Source: Ustilago trichophora
Lineage: Eukaryota > Basidiomycota > Ustilaginomycetes > Ustilaginales > Ustilaginaceae
Length of the DNA: 64,000 bases
NCBI GenBank assembly: GCA_900323505.1
Contig: OOIN01000028.1
Span: 372,001 to 436,000, forward strand
Direction: 5' to 3'
The position numbers and the translations under genes are program-made. The notes under the pieces were generated by a model that worked only from the letters and a program-made list of their open reading frames with translations, ran no database searches and was not told the DNA's origin. Below, in pieces: positions 21,629-31,976 of the stretch. The first letter of the stretch is position 1. Each line of letters opens with the position of its first letter.

Positions 21629-22406
21629 ATGTCTCTGCTACGACACGCTGTAGCCGGTGCTTCTCGCTCCACCGCCGTCCTCCGATCCACCTCGGCTGCT
21701 CCTCTTCGACACCTCTCCACTTCGTCAGTCGCCCAATCCAAGGATCCCCAGCTCGGTGACTACCCCGACCTTCCCTTTATCAGCAACCAGCAGCGCAAAT
21801 ACTCGCCCAAGTGGTGGGATACACAAGAGAAGCGTAACTTTGGCGAGACCGTAAGCAGCACACTTCCGACCCCAACACATGGTCTTTTCTTTAGAGCTAT
21901 AACAAGTGTAGATGGCTGATGCATCTTGAAATGTTTCGCTTTGATCCGTTGCAGCCTCACGAGCAAGACGATGTCCTCTCGGTGTGGGCACCCGATGTTC
22001 ATGCTGTGCCTGCCTCGTCCGCACTTCGCCAGTTCCTCGTCGCTATCGGCGTTGTTGTTCTCTTTGGCTCTGCAGTTTACGCCGCCACCCCTGCCAAGCC
22101 CGCACTCCCAAGGGTACGTTTTTCGACCACTTATGCACTACGTGGGCAGACAATTGCTGCTCAATGATCAGCTCGCTGATTTCTTTCCTCTCTCTCTTCT
22201 CTCTGCACAGACCTACCCCCGTGACGGCCTCGCTGCTGAACTCGGAGGCGAGCAGGTAGCTGTAAGTTTTCACTCTTGGAACGCACCGACAAATCCGCAG
22301 CACTCGCATGCTGACTTCACACCCTTGACCTTGATTTCGCTCCAAACAGGCCCCCAAGGAAGGAGCATTCTCCGCAGACGCAGACGAGGACGACGACGAC
22401 GAGTAA
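21629..22406 (+). CDS. Mitochondrial complex I subunit, NDUFB8 (ASHI) type, four exons
   Basis: Exons 21629-21850, 21955-22113, 22211-22261 and 22350-22406, all joined in phase 0 by introns with GTAAG/GTACG donors and GCAG/ACAG acceptors, give 162 residues. The start MSLLRHAVAGASRSTAVLRS is an Arg/Ser/Ala-rich mitochondrial presequence. The mature part has DPQLGDYPDLPFISNQQRKY, SPKWWDTQEKRNFGE and HEQDDVLSVWAPD, as in NDUFB8. One membrane helix follows (FLVAIGVVVLFGSAVYAA), then YPRDGLAAELGG and an acidic tail (ADADEDDDDE). NDUFB8 is an accessory subunit in the membrane arm of NADH:ubiquinone oxidoreductase. No single reading frame is open across it, so the model depends on the inferred junctions, each of which restores family-like sequence. 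Confidence 0.88.
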
Positions 22407-22519
22407 TTCGCCATCTCTCGCTTGACAACATATATACTACCACTGTGACACACTTTTGCAATTTTTACACATCGAATCGCATTCACCCCGCTCATGCAAG
22501 CAAGCTCCTACTGAACCAT

Positions 22520-23576
22520 CTATGTCTCGGACACCGCTGCGGCCTGCACCATCTGGATCAACTTTGCAATCATCCCCGGCAAAATGCTATGCGCCCCTCT
22601 TTCCATCTCTGCCGTACTCTTGACCACCACCAAACCCGAACAGGCCTGCGTCGCTCTTTCACCAGCTTTCGAGATCTCGCTTGATACAGCCTCTATGTCG
22701 GATTGCGCGAAATATCGGTCGGAAGATCCGCATTGCTGGTGACACCACACTGTATATCCTGCTGCTTCTTGTTCCACCTTGTGCCTCTTCTCCGGATGCG
22801 AGTGGGGTGAAGTTGGAGTGGAAGGAGTTGGGAATCGTGGCCAGCCGGGTTGGGGGAACGTTGTTTCGAAGTTGAAGCACGTACCCGCCCACCCGAGCAT
22901 ATACGCTGGTATGGGCAGTGGCGAGTTGACCAGCTCTCCATGTTCCATTTTGACATGCTTCGACAAGCAGAGAAGTTGAAGAGCACGCAGCAGGTAGGAA
23001 TTGACGATGATGGCGCCTTGACTGAAACCGACGAGAACAATCTTGGAGTGAGGCAGACCAATTCGATGCAATGATTCGATCTCGTCTCGAAGCTCGAGCA
23101 AACTGCTATGTGCATAAGGGCCTTGGAAGGCGAGGTCGTCCTCGGTTTTTGCTGTCACCCACCATCCAAACCTATCTTGTTGTCAGGGTTGTTTTGCTTT
23201 AGAAGCAAGAGAGAAGAGAGAGAGAGAAAGGAATGGGGGTGAAGAACTTACGTGTGTGACTACCGAACCATATCCCATCCCTCGCTTCTAGTGCTCTTAG
23301 GGTGATCTTCAACCCTTTTTCCTCTTCACCATCGGAATCAGCGGTCGACGAGTCCTCTTCCACTTCACCAAGCAGATGAGGTCCGAAATAGGACCGCAAA
23401 TGAGGCACAAACGCTTCGGCAAAGTCACGAGCGTTGTCGCCACGCCCATGGACAGCAATGATGGCTACCTGGGTCGAAGAGCTGGGAGTGGAGAGATAGG
23501 TGCGTGTGCGGGTGAGAGCGTGCGGTAGAGGGGCGTCCCAGGTGATGTCTAAGGGTCGGTCTGTAGGCGGGGTCAT
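22520..23576 (-). CDS. Acyl-protein thioesterase / carboxylesterase-like serine hydrolase, two exons
   Basis: Exon 1 23252-23576 and exon 2 22520-23175 give 326 residues. Exon 1 has VAIIAVHGRGDNARDF, the oxyanion-hole region of the Abhydrolase_2 (LYPLA) family. Exon 2 has the nucleophile elbow VLVGFSQGAI, a candidate acid in GSSDRYFAQSD and the histidine in ERGAHSILPGMI. Family members hydrolyse acyl esters or thioesters, for example depalmitoylation; the substrate here is unknown. The intron begins GTAAGT. The only acceptor keeping the frame open is an AAG (ending at 23176), giving GSHTH|RFGWWVTAKTEDD; the next AG gives an immediate stop. ATG 23576 was preferred over 23696 because the extra 40 residues are unrelated to the family. 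The 3' end is convergent with the NDUFB8-type gene (113 bp). Confidence 0.75.
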
Positions 23577-24125
23577 TGTGAGGGAATACGTATTGGGGTT
23601 TCGAGGATGATGGAGGTGGACAGGTGAGAGTAAGGGAAGGGTGGAGGATGAGCATGAGCAGGGTACACTTACCCCGCACACAACAAGTATAGACATTTTG
23701 ATCGCCGACGCTCACCTTCGGCAATCCACTCAACCACTTCCGTTGGCTCAGGAGACCCGCCTCCAACAACAAGACTTTTCCTTTTCACTGTAGTGAACAC
23801 AAAGAGGCTCTTTTCAGCATCTCAACAGATCTGCTCTCTGCTCTTCGTTCACGCTCGCCATGTCACTTCCACGGGCGTTGATGAGAGCAAGACCGAGGGA
23901 TTTGGTCGGAAGCCTTGACTGTCACTAGCTGAACAATGAAGACTTCAGAGCGTTTTGAGGTGTTTCTTTGGGGAGGTTGGGTATTGTACAAGTATTGGCG
24001 TTGCGTCAAAGACGAGGCATAGGTATGAAGTCGAACTGGAAAGAAGGTGGGAAGAGGCGAATGTCCATATGGTTGCTTTTGGAGCTTTCGAATGTCTGTT
24101 TCTGTGTCGGGAGAAAATGGTTTCA
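23577..24125. other. Spacer between Ost4 and the hydrolase
   Basis: 549 bp between two same-strand genes, covering the 3' UTR of Ost4 and the promoter of the hydrolase. An ORF reading leftwards from 24285 across the Ost4 intron is not family-like and is not annotated. Confidence 0.5.
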
Positions 24126-24385
24126 TCATGTTGAAACGGTGACCCGTCTTGCCGATTCTTGATTCCTCTTGACGTTTACGCTCAGAGCCTATATACCATC
24201 GAAAGTATCCAGACCAAAATCCAAAAGCGACCAAAGACTTGATGTTAGCAAAAGCACCCTTCTTCGAGATGCTGCTTGCCGGCAACGGGGGCTAGAGTGG
24301 CACTTACGTGGTAAAGCACAATCAAGATCATCGTCAAGCTACCCAGCCAGTTGGCTAGAGCGGACAGAGTGACGTCGCTGATCAT
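24126..24385 (-). CDS. OST4: Oligosaccharyltransferase subunit Ost4, two exons, 46 residues
   Basis: Exon 1 24308-24385 encodes MISDVTLSALANWLGSL then TMILIVLYH. This is the Ost4 pattern: MI(S/T)D start, one hydrophobic helix and a LYH end; yeast Ost4 is 36 residues and begins MISDEQLNSLA. A consensus donor (GTAAGTG) follows the LYH codons directly. Splicing 24307-24189 (119 bp, acceptor TATATAG, a GCTAAC branch-like site inside) in phase 0 adds ALSVNVKRNQESARRVTVST, resembling the polar (V/A)VN-P-K tail of family members. Ost4 is an ER membrane mini-protein that holds Stt3 and Ost3/Ost6 together in N-glycosylation. The unspliced reading also ends after 46 residues (tail VSATLAPVAGKQ...), so the exact tail is less certain than exon 1. 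Confidence 0.8.
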
Positions 24386-24710
24386 TCTTGCGCGCTGTCC
24401 AGGGGACGTCGTAGAGTGTGGAAGTGAAGGAGGCGAGAAGAAGAATGCGAGGAATAGGAATGGAAAGGGATGGTCAGTGCAGCACAAGCTGCATTTGCGT
24501 GGTTGGGAGGTGAGCTGGAACAGGCAGCGCAAATTGGATTTTTTCGGCCGTGAGGCGATGCACATGCATGGACCCTGGATTTTGGTTCTTGGTTCTCGTT
24601 CTTCTTCTTGGATGTGTTTTGTACCATCTTTCTCGACCATCCACCTTGAGACCACTCGCTCCGATACCGGCAGTCGGCGCCGAGGGCAGCGGCAGAAGCG
24701 GCGATCAGAA
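24386..24710. promoter_or_regulatory. Divergent promoter Ost4 / unknown protein
   Basis: 325 bp between divergent starts. The plus-strand frame of the next gene is open through part of this region, including an ATG at 24558, but it reads unlike protein. Confidence 0.45.
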
Positions 24711-25568
24711 ATGGTGCGTCAACGACACATCTTTCACCGGCGCAACCCTCAGCAAGCACGCAAAAAAGCTTCCACCGCCAACTCGATCCTCGTCAAGCAC
24801 TATACCCTGTTCAACTCTCTCGCTCGCTACGCCCAAAATGACACCACCTCATCCCCGCACAAAGGCCTTTCCGTGGCAGAGCGAGCCTCGATGGCACAAA
24901 TCCGCAAGCTAACCAGGCTCAAACAGCGATATCCAATAGGAGGAATCAACTCCTATACTTGGCCCTTACCTTACCCGCAATTCCCAACCCCAGCGCAGAA
25001 TCCATCCGAGGCGATTGATGAGCTGGTGAAAAGTCTGGTGGGGGAGACGTTCGATGAGGACTATGCCATGTTTCGCTCCCCCGTATGGGTGAAAAAGCAT
25101 AGGATCAGAAAGGATCATCTGAATCAGATTGTCGTAGATCCAAAAGAGGTCGAGGAAAGTGCGGCTGCCGCAAAGGCGTTGGTGAATACCTTGCTGAGTA
25201 GGTTCATGACAGGGGTAAAGAAGGGGTCGATTGGAAAGCACGGCTCATTGTCTGTAGCTGGAGTTCCACCGGCGAGTGGCGCACAACCTTCGTCCAACTC
25301 GGACGCGGCTCAGCAAGAAGCAGACACCTCCAGCAGCAATTCCAACAACAACAACAACGACGACGAGAGCACCGACCTAGATGAAGGTCTAGAGGAATAC
25401 ATCTGGCAAGACGACAAATACGCATTGGACTGGCAAAGTCTGTTGGACTACTTTCAGTCAACAGCAGGAAACTCAAAGACGGCCCAATGGAGGAATTGGC
25501 ACCTGCTCAATGCGATTGCCAAGACTAGGGAGCGATGCGAGGAGTTATTTGGTCACGAGTCGAGGTGA
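24711..25568 (+). CDS. Uncharacterised protein, 285 residues
   Basis: Single exon starting MVRQRHIFHRRNPQQARKKA, a strongly basic N-terminus that could be a mitochondrial or nucleolar signal. Then come STANSILVKHYTLFNSLARY, GLSVAERASMAQIRKLTRLK and the distinctive RYPIGGINSYTWPLPYPQFP. A low-complexity Ser/Asn/Asp/Glu stretch (about residues 195-225) precedes a helical end, YALDWQSLLDYFQSTAGNSK and RNWHLLNAIAKTRERCEELF. I do not recognise the family. An in-frame ATG at 24558 would add 51 residues of unlikely sequence. The gene sits 338 bp before the MutY gene on the same strand. Confidence 0.6.
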   Translation: MVRQRHIFHRRNPQQARKKASTANSILVKHYTLFNSLARYAQNDTTSSPHKGLSVAERASMAQIRKLTRLKQRYPIGGINSYTWPLPYPQFPTPAQNPSEAIDELVKSLVGETFDEDYAMFRSPVWVKKHRIRKDHLNQIVVDPKEVEESAAAAKALVNTLLSRFMTGVKKGSIGKHGSLSVAGVPPASGAQPSSNSDAAQQEADTSSSNSNNNNNDDESTDLDEGLEEYIWQDDKYALDWQSLLDYFQSTAGNSKTAQWRNWHLLNAIAKTRERCEELFGHESR

Positions 25569-25906
25569 GCTTCTCCTTTTTGCCTTTCCATACCATGTCT
25601 GTTCGTTTGTTCTCGATGGCTGTCATCATCTGTATCATTAGTGTAGCATCGATTTGGTCTTTCTGTGTTGTCCCATGAGAGAGTGTGTCGTGCTGTGCTG
25701 GTTTTTGGTTCATTTACGCGACGCGACCCTTTCCGCGAGACCAACACTTGGGCTGAGATAAGCTCTAAATGTATGTTCTTCTTCTTCTTGCTTGAGCACA
25801 TCTCTTGTCCTTCCACATAATCCTACTCGGGTTTGCGGCATACATCATTATTGCCGCCGGTATTAGACGTAGATCGCGGCAGTGCCTGCTTGGGCTGGAT
25901 ACAGGA
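25569..25906. other. Spacer before the MutY gene
   Basis: 338 bp between same-strand genes, T/C-rich, with a TTC run at 25773-25787. The MutY frame is open upstream to 25805 but has no ATG before 25907. Confidence 0.55.
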
Positions 25907-27769
25907 ATGGCGATCTCGACCAAGCGTAGGCAAGCGTCTTTCTCGGCCAGCGATGACTTTTCGCCCTCGCCCTCTCCGCCGCCATCATCATCGAGACCGA
26001 CAAAGAAGGACAACCGCGCAAATACAGCATCGTCCTCCTCGTCCAAGTTCTCGCATGTCTTCAGACCTTCAAGCTCAAGTGGAAATGCTGCACCAGCAGC
26101 GCTACCAGCCCGCAGCCACACCCCATCCTACCACCGCCCGCTTCTGCTCGACCAACCCGAGTCGATCCAATCCCTCTTAGACTGGTTCATTTCCGTCTCT
26201 ACCAACCGTTCCATGCCATGGAGAGCGCCGTACATCGATCCCGCCTCCTATTCCTCCCCCGCCTCGCTGCGCGAAGCACGCAAGGTCAGAGCCTACCAAG
26301 TGTGGATATCCGAGATCATGCTCCAGCAAACCCGGGTTGAAACCGTCAAATCCTACTGGCTGGCATGGATGAACAAATGGCCCACCATCGAAGCGCTTGC
26401 CTCTGCTGCCGAGGACGATGTGCTTGCTGCATGGCGTGGGTTGGGATACTACAGTCGAGCTACACGTATCCACACTGCCGCCAAGAAAGTCGTTGCTGAT
26501 CCCGACATGGACGGACTGTTGCCTGAAACCCCCACCGAGCTCGAGAAAAACGTCCCCGGTGTAGGGCCGTACACGGCAGGTGCGATCTCGTCGATCGTGT
26601 TTGGGAAAGCGGTACCGATTCTAGATGGCAACGTTGCCAGGGTGCTGTCGAGGCAGTTGGGATTGTACGCGAGTCCAAAGGCGAAAGTCACAACGGATCT
26701 TTTGTGGGCTGCGGCAGGTGTGCTGGTGAAAAAGGCTTACGAGGTTGGTGGGGAGAAAGGGACGGTGCCAGGGGAGTGGAACCAGGCATTGATGGAGTTG
26801 GGTAGTACCGTATGCACTCCTTTGAAGCCCAGGTGTGGTGACTGTCCGATTAGGAGCAGTTGCAGGGCATATCAGGAGGCCGAAGCCGATTCAGTCAAAG
26901 GCAAGAGAAAGAAGGAAGATGTGGCCATCGTAGATATCGAGGATCTATGCTCCTTTTGTGAGCCGTTCCCGTTCGAGGAGGAAGCAGCACAGGACACCAT
27001 CACAAGCAAAGATGTCGAAGCAGAGAAACAGAAACGAGTCAAGAAGCTACGCCAGGCAACTCTCTCGTTCGGCTTCCAAGCCGCCAAATCACAGTCCAAA
27101 CCACCAGATCAAGATACAGCAACCTTGGACAAACACATCTGCAAATTCCCCATGAAGCTGGAAAAGAAGAAGATCCGACAAGAAGAATGTCTCGTTTGCA
27201 TCGTCACCACCCCCGCGGGGGAATATCTTCTGGAACAGCGTCCGTCTACAGGATTGCTGGCGAGTATGTGGCAGTTTCCTTCGCTAACACTTTGCACCAC
27301 TGCTGCCGGTCCTGCTGCGACTGGAGAGCAAGGCGTACAACAGATGTTTCCCTCCACGCCGATGCCCGAACTTGTAGATTCGTTCGTTGCTGCACTACTG
27401 TGTACGACGAGCATCAAGGCGAAGGAGGAGAGGGTCAAGGTGGCAAGTATAACGCACATTTTTTCGCATTTGCATCTCACCATGCATGTATACAAGGTGG
27501 TTCTGGAAGAGGCTTGCAACGATGCGGACTTGGATGGAGTGAAAAGGGGTGGGAAGAAGGCAAAGACGGACGCGGAGGGAGACAAGAATAAAAACTTTGG
27601 TAGCAAGCTGGGCGATATTGCTCCAAGAAGATGGGCTAACGCGGATGAGGTCGAGGCGGAAACTATGGGAACAGGGATGCGCAATTGCTGGTTGGCGTTG
27701 CAGACTCAACAGCAGCAGCAGCCGTCAGTTGGGAAAGCAAAAACAGCAGCGCGGAGCAAGAAAAAGTAA
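25907..27769 (+). CDS. A/G-specific adenine DNA glycosylase (MutY homologue)
   Basis: 620 residues, single exon. After a disordered Ser/Pro N-terminus (1-75) comes the HhH-GPD fold: WISEIMLQQTRVETV with the catalytic Glu136, the helix-hairpin-helix VPGVGPYTAGAIS, and the catalytic Asp240 in PILDGNVARV. A complete C-x6-C-x2-C-x5-C iron-sulfur cluster follows (Cys 303, 310, 313, 319). The C-terminal part has the Nudix-like 8-oxoG recognition domain with CLVCIVTTPAGEYLLEQRP, MWQFPSL and the FSH motif in ITHIFSHLHLTMHVY. The enzyme removes adenine mispaired with 8-oxoguanine. An acidic, Lys-rich linker of about 110 residues between the halves is longer than usual. MutY is absent from S. cerevisiae but kept in S. 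pombe (Myh1) and most basidiomycetes. Confidence 0.95.
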   Translation: MAISTKRRQASFSASDDFSPSPSPPPSSSRPTKKDNRANTASSSSSKFSHVFRPSSSSGNAAPAALPARSHTPSYHRPLLLDQPESIQSLLDWFISVSTNRSMPWRAPYIDPASYSSPASLREARKVRAYQVWISEIMLQQTRVETVKSYWLAWMNKWPTIEALASAAEDDVLAAWRGLGYYSRATRIHTAAKKVVADPDMDGLLPETPTELEKNVPGVGPYTAGAISSIVFGKAVPILDGNVARVLSRQLGLYASPKAKVTTDLLWAAAGVLVKKAYEVGGEKGTVPGEWNQALMELGSTVCTPLKPRCGDCPIRSSCRAYQEAEADSVKGKRKKEDVAIVDIEDLCSFCEPFPFEEEAAQDTITSKDVEAEKQKRVKKLRQATLSFGFQAAKSQSKPPDQDTATLDKHICKFPMKLEKKKIRQEECLVCIVTTPAGEYLLEQRPSTGLLASMWQFPSLTLCTTAAGPAATGEQGVQQMFPSTPMPELVDSFVAALLCTTSIKAKEERVKVASITHIFSHLHLTMHVYKVVLEEACNDADLDGVKRGGKKAKTDAEGDKNKNFGSKLGDIAPRRWANADEVEAETMGTGMRNCWLALQTQQQQQPSVGKAKTAARSKKK

Positions 27770-28017
27770 GCCCTTAGAAGCCAAACATGTCCCCTCTTTC
27801 TTTCTTTGCATTTCCTAGTCTCCACCTCGACAACACAGACTTGGATCGTGCTTTCATGGCAAACAGCCCTACTCTAACGATTGGTGTGTGAGTTGAATGT
27901 TGGAATCTGCGTAGAAGTACATGGTTGCGTCAAGACATGGTAAATGCTTGTGATGGGGGAAATTTTCGGGGGGAAATTGCGGGTTTCAAGAGATTGGGAG
28001 GATCTAGCTTCCCACTT

Positions 28018-28863
28018 TTATGCCTGAGCAGCTGGCGAGGCAATACCCTGCTTGAGCTCTTGTGGCACGGGACCTGGGAAACCGTCCTGTAGCAAAGATG
28101 GCAAGATGCTCTTGTGGAAGAATTTGGAAGCCTCCATCGCGCCCTTCTGGTGGTAGATGGCACCGACCAACGCCTCAACAGTAACGCCTCTGACCTTGAA
28201 CAGTCCGGTCTCCTTGGGACCTAGCTGACCATCTGAAACTGCAGGTGTCCATCGCATGACCTTTTCGAGCGCAAGATCCCTTCCGACCTTGTCTCCGAGC
28301 CTATGTGTGAGCAAAATCGAATCGACAGCTGTAGGCGACTCAAGGAGACGGCTGATGTAATTGTGTGCGGCATCGCCTTTCGAGACGGTTTGCAAGCGTG
28401 AGTGGAGGAAAAGGGTGGTGAAAAGTTTGAGCGATCTGCGGCCGACGAATGCGAGTCGGCGATTGTGACCTTCGCGAGCGTTGAGGTAGGACTCGTGTGT
28501 GACGGCTCGAAGCGCAAGCTCTGCGTTGGAGCCGAGGAGATCCGACGATGTGGAAATTGATGAGAGGTGCGAGAGAACCGATTCTCCGGTGACATTGGTG
28601 CCCAGTGCGGGAGACGAGCGGTACTCTGCACCTCGTGCCGAGATGGGTGACGGTGATGCTGCAGAGGTAGAAGAAGAAGAAGAAGAAGAAGCTGTGGTGG
28701 AGGCGGCAGAGGCGAAGGTGCGTGCTTGCGAGGACCACGCTAACGAGGAAGAAGGGGTGGCGGCAGGGGCTAGTACAAGACGACTAGACGAGCTTGCATT
28801 GGATGCATTGCTGGTGCGAAGGCTGCGAGCCAATTGTTGGATGGGTGCACGACGAGCTGCCAT
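28018..28863 (-). CDS. Mitochondrial large-subunit ribosomal protein with RNase III fold (mL57/mL44 type)
   Basis: 281 residues, starting MAARRAPIQQLARSLRTSNA, an Arg/Ser/Ala-rich presequence followed by about 60 Ser/Ala/Thr residues. The conserved part (about 95-270) is a catalytically degenerate RNase III domain: ALRAVTHESYLNAREGHNRR, LAFVGRRSLKLFTTLFLHSR and the second helix set VRGVTVEALVGAIYHQKGAM. The acidic catalytic residues of true RNase III are replaced (FVGRRSLKL instead of xxGDxxL). No double-stranded RNA-binding domain follows, which favours mL57 (yeast Mrpl15) over mL44 (Mrpl3). These two form a heterodimer on the mitoribosome. The start at 28863 is the first ATG giving a presequence; the frame is open further to 28959. 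Confidence 0.78.
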   Translation of the reverse strand: MAARRAPIQQLARSLRTSNASNASSSSRLVLAPAATPSSSLAWSSQARTFASAASTTASSSSSSSTSAASPSPISARGAEYRSSPALGTNVTGESVLSHLSSISTSSDLLGSNAELALRAVTHESYLNAREGHNRRLAFVGRRSLKLFTTLFLHSRLQTVSKGDAAHNYISRLLESPTAVDSILLTHRLGDKVGRDLALEKVMRWTPAVSDGQLGPKETGLFKVRGVTVEALVGAIYHQKGAMEASKFFHKSILPSLLQDGFPGPVPQELKQGIASPAAQA

Positions 28864-29662
28864 CTTGCTGAATGTTATGAGGGTGAGGTGACCGAGGGAA
28901 CGACAGAAAGAACAGGTCGAAGCGGATTCGTATGTCCAAAGTGCTGCGCTGTAGATCACAGCAAGTATGTTGTACTGCGTCGGCCAGGAGATAGGAGTTA
29001 AGGGCGGAATGTGATTGTTGTTGATGATTAGATGAAGGGAGAGAGAAGGGATTCCTCAAGAGAGGTTGATGTTGGTCATTTTTTTGCTTTATGGAATACT
29101 TTTGCCTTTCTTCCTAACCAATTCGGGTCCGAGTCAATTGATTTTGGATTTCTTTTGGCCTAGCCACGAGACCACTGAATCAGCCATTGATTTCGTACGG
29201 AAGGAAAATTCCCAAGAAGAGAGAGAGGGAAACGACACGCTCTTTCTTTTGGAAGAAAAGGAAAAAATTGCAGCGATTCCAAGCGTACTCTGACAGAGAA
29301 GGAGCACCAACGCGCATTTCACTCGCACGCTTCAATTGCTCTCTTCTGCTGCACCTACTCTGTACAGTACTGTACTGTACAACCAGACTGAGCCCTTTCA
29401 AGCCTGATTCGATTTGACATTTTGCTAGCTCAAGCTTCAATACTTTCTCGTTCTTCGACATCCTCCATCATCATCTCTCTAAACCTCTTATACGCATTAC
29501 GGTCTTCTATCATCAGCACCACCTACAGCACAGATCGTCTCAATCCTCGCACGCATCGATCAAGGCATTGACGCAGCATCGCAGCATTGACACGACACGC
29601 GACACGACGACACAGCTTTCTCTTCGACCAAGAGCCACACACATATACATATAACGCCCGCC
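28864..29662. promoter_or_regulatory. Divergent promoter mL57-like / eIF3g
   Basis: 0.8 kb between divergent starts. It contains a TACTGTAC-family palindrome at 29361-29381 about 280 bp upstream of the eIF3g ATG. No gene is seen. Confidence 0.6.
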
Positions 29663-30688
29663 ATGGCTCCTGTTGCGGCACCTTCCACTAGCCAGCCTGC
29701 TGGCGGCAAGCCCATGAACTGGGCTGATGAATTCGATGAGCCCGTCGACGGCGACGCTCCCCGTATCGAGGAGCGTGACGAGGGAAACGGTGTCAAAGTT
29801 GTCATCGAGTACCGCACCAACGTAGACGGCAAGAAGGTCAAGGTATGTTTTTGCAGTTCCCGATCCGCCACTTGCATCCTTGACTAAAGAATACACACTG
29901 ACATTTTTGCTTACATTGCCTGCGCCGTCGCAAATTAGATCACCCGAAGGGTCAAGAGGACACTTGTCAAGACCAAGGTCAACCACGAAGTTGCAGAACG
30001 CAAGAACTGGACCAAGTTTGGTCAGGAGAAGGGCAAGGCCGCCGGCCCTCACTCTGCCACCACCACCATCGGTGAAAACGTCATTCTCAAGATGTCTGCT
30101 GGCAACAAGACTGCCGAGCCCGAGGTTGATGACATGGACAAGATGCGACAGCAGCTCGCAAACAAGCGTATCGTCTGCCGACTTTGCAAGGGAGACCACT
30201 TCACCACAAAATGTCCCTACAAGGACACACTCGAGGCCATCCCAGGTGCCGGCGCAGACACTCCCGAAGCTGGTGATGGTTCCATGACCCCGCTTGCCGC
30301 CATGGACCCCACCAACCCCGCCGTTGCTGCAAGCGCAGGCGGCAAGTACGTCCCACCCAGCATGCGTGGCGGCGCCAAGGGCCCCGGCGAGAAGATGGGC
30401 GGCCTTGGCGGCGGTATGTCCAGAGACGACCTCCCCACCCTGCGTGTTACCAACCTCAGCGAAGACGCCGACGACGACGACCTCAGGGAACTCTTCAGCC
30501 GCTTTGGTCGTGTGGTGCGTGTCTACGTCGGTCGCGACCGCGAGACTGGTATTTGCAAGGGTTACGCTTTCGTCAGCTTTGAGAACCGCGAAGATGCCGA
30601 CCGCGCAAGGCAGAAGGTGGACGGCAGGGGTTACGACAACCTTATTCTCAGCTGTCAGTGGTCGCTGCCCCGTGGCGAGCGTCCTTGA
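29663..30688 (+). CDS. TIF35: Translation initiation factor eIF3 subunit g (Tif35), two exons
   Basis: Exons 29663-29842 and 29939-30688, intron 96 bp (GTATGT...AAATTAG), phase 0, 309 residues. The N-terminus has NWADEFDEPVDGDAP and the eIF3g domain (TRRVKRTLVKTKVNHEVAER, RKNWTKFGQEKG). A CCHC-like zinc knuckle follows (CRLCKGDHFTTKC, Cys140-Cys152). An Ala/Gly/Pro linker ends in KYVPPSMRGG, and a C-terminal RRM follows with LRVTNLSEDADDDDLRELF, then RNP1 as GYAFVSFE. eIF3g sits in the eIF3b-g-i module on the 40S subunit and acts in scanning and reinitiation. The domain order and length match the family. Confidence 0.96.
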
Positions 30689-31137
30689 TCGCCCTGTCCA
30701 CCCTGTCCACCCTGCCGCGCTCCCCCTTTCCCCCCTTTCCAAAAGAGGCACCATGGTTGTAGTACGCAATCATTTGGCGTGCGCCATAGCTTGGCCTTTC
30801 ATTTCGCACACTCTTGTACATTTAGGTTCCTGTCGCTCTTCCCGTCCAGCAACCCTAGCTTGTCTATTTCCGTTTTTTTCAACCCGCCGCATGAATGAGC
30901 ACACACAAAACACAGGCTTTGAGAGCACATAGACAACAGACGGTACCATTTGGGCAGGATATCAGATTGAAACGGCAAGACAACCAAAACAGCGATAGGT
31001 GAGGTGCGGAGTGAGTTGCAGCGAGCACGTCTAAGTGTGGAACCTGTGGAAAAGGTGGGTGAAATGTTTAGCAAAAAGAAGTCAGTGGATGCGCTCATAG
31101 TGTGATTCCGAAAAAAAAGGATGCCGAGAGTGTGAAC
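30689..31137. other. Convergent 3' region eIF3g / V-ATPase E
   Basis: 449 bp shared by two 3' ends. It starts with a CCCTGTCCAC duplication and is C/T-rich; no gene is seen. Confidence 0.6.
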
Positions 31138-31976
31138 TCACTTTCGGTTCTGATTGGGTCCGAAGAGGTCGAGTCGGATTTCGGGAAGCATACGGTCTTC
31201 GAGCAGACGCAAACGCTCGTCGAGGGTGTTGTTGATGGTGATCTTACCACCGTGACCCGAGAGTGCCACACCACCGGCCGAGTCCTTGTTGAGACCCTCT
31301 TGGACGGTGACGCTGACCTGCTTGCCCGATTTTTCGTGGAAATCCTTCTCGGCCTGCTTGGCGGCCTCCTGTGCAAGCTGGACATCGCTCGACTTGACGG
31401 TGACGGTGACTTTGGATTCCATCAATTGCAGCAAGCCCTGTGTGATTCGACACCATTGTGTGTGTGTGTGTGTGTGTGTCAGTCAACTTGCTTGGAAAGA
31501 AGCGGATATAGCTCGAAACTTACCTGAAGGATGAGTTGTCCGAGAAGCTTCTTGTACTTTTCCTGGTCCTTGGCGATGCCGTTGAGCTGGTCTCGTGCCG
31601 CGTCAAACAAAGACTGGAGATGCTGTTCACGGGTCTGGAGGATCTTCAATCGAGACTTGTTGGTCTGGTTGGACTGGGCAATCTTCTGAGCGACTTGGGC
31701 CTGTTTGATCTTCTTGTCGTACTGCGAGTCAATGTTGATGGCTTCTTGACGGACGATCTTGGCCTTTTCGATGGCAAACTCCTCGTCGGCCTTGATCTGA
31801 ATCTCGCGGGCCTTTTCGACTGCTTCTTGTTTGATAAAGGCCACCTGTAGTTGAAGGAAGGACGACAAGGTGAGCAAGATGCGGACCCGCTGATATCGAT
31901 GTTAGTTTTCGTGAAAACCTACCATCTTCTTCATCTCGGAGAGAACCTCCTCATCGTTCATGGGACGGCTCGACAT
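31138..31976 (-). CDS. VMA4: V-type ATPase subunit E (Vma4), three exons
   Basis: Exons 31923-31976, 31524-31844 and 31138-31437, introns of 78 and 86 bp (GTAGGT...CTACAG and GTAAGT...CACACAG), all phase 0, 224 residues. It starts MSSRPMNDEEVLSEMKKM, then VAFIKQEAVEKAREIQIKAD, EEFAIEKAKIVRQEA and a long coiled coil. The junction LILQ|GLLQLMESKVTV restores the conserved family segment before the globular C-terminal domain (NNTLDERLRLLEDRMLPEIR). Subunit E pairs with G as the peripheral stalks that stop the V1 head from rotating during vacuolar and endosomal proton pumping. The very short first exon is typical for this gene in fungi. Confidence 0.95.

Noticed and set aside
23863..24285. 140-codon minus-strand ORF covering the Ost4 intron and exon 2
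   Set aside because: It reads a different frame from the one that gives an Ost4-like tail and has no family features.
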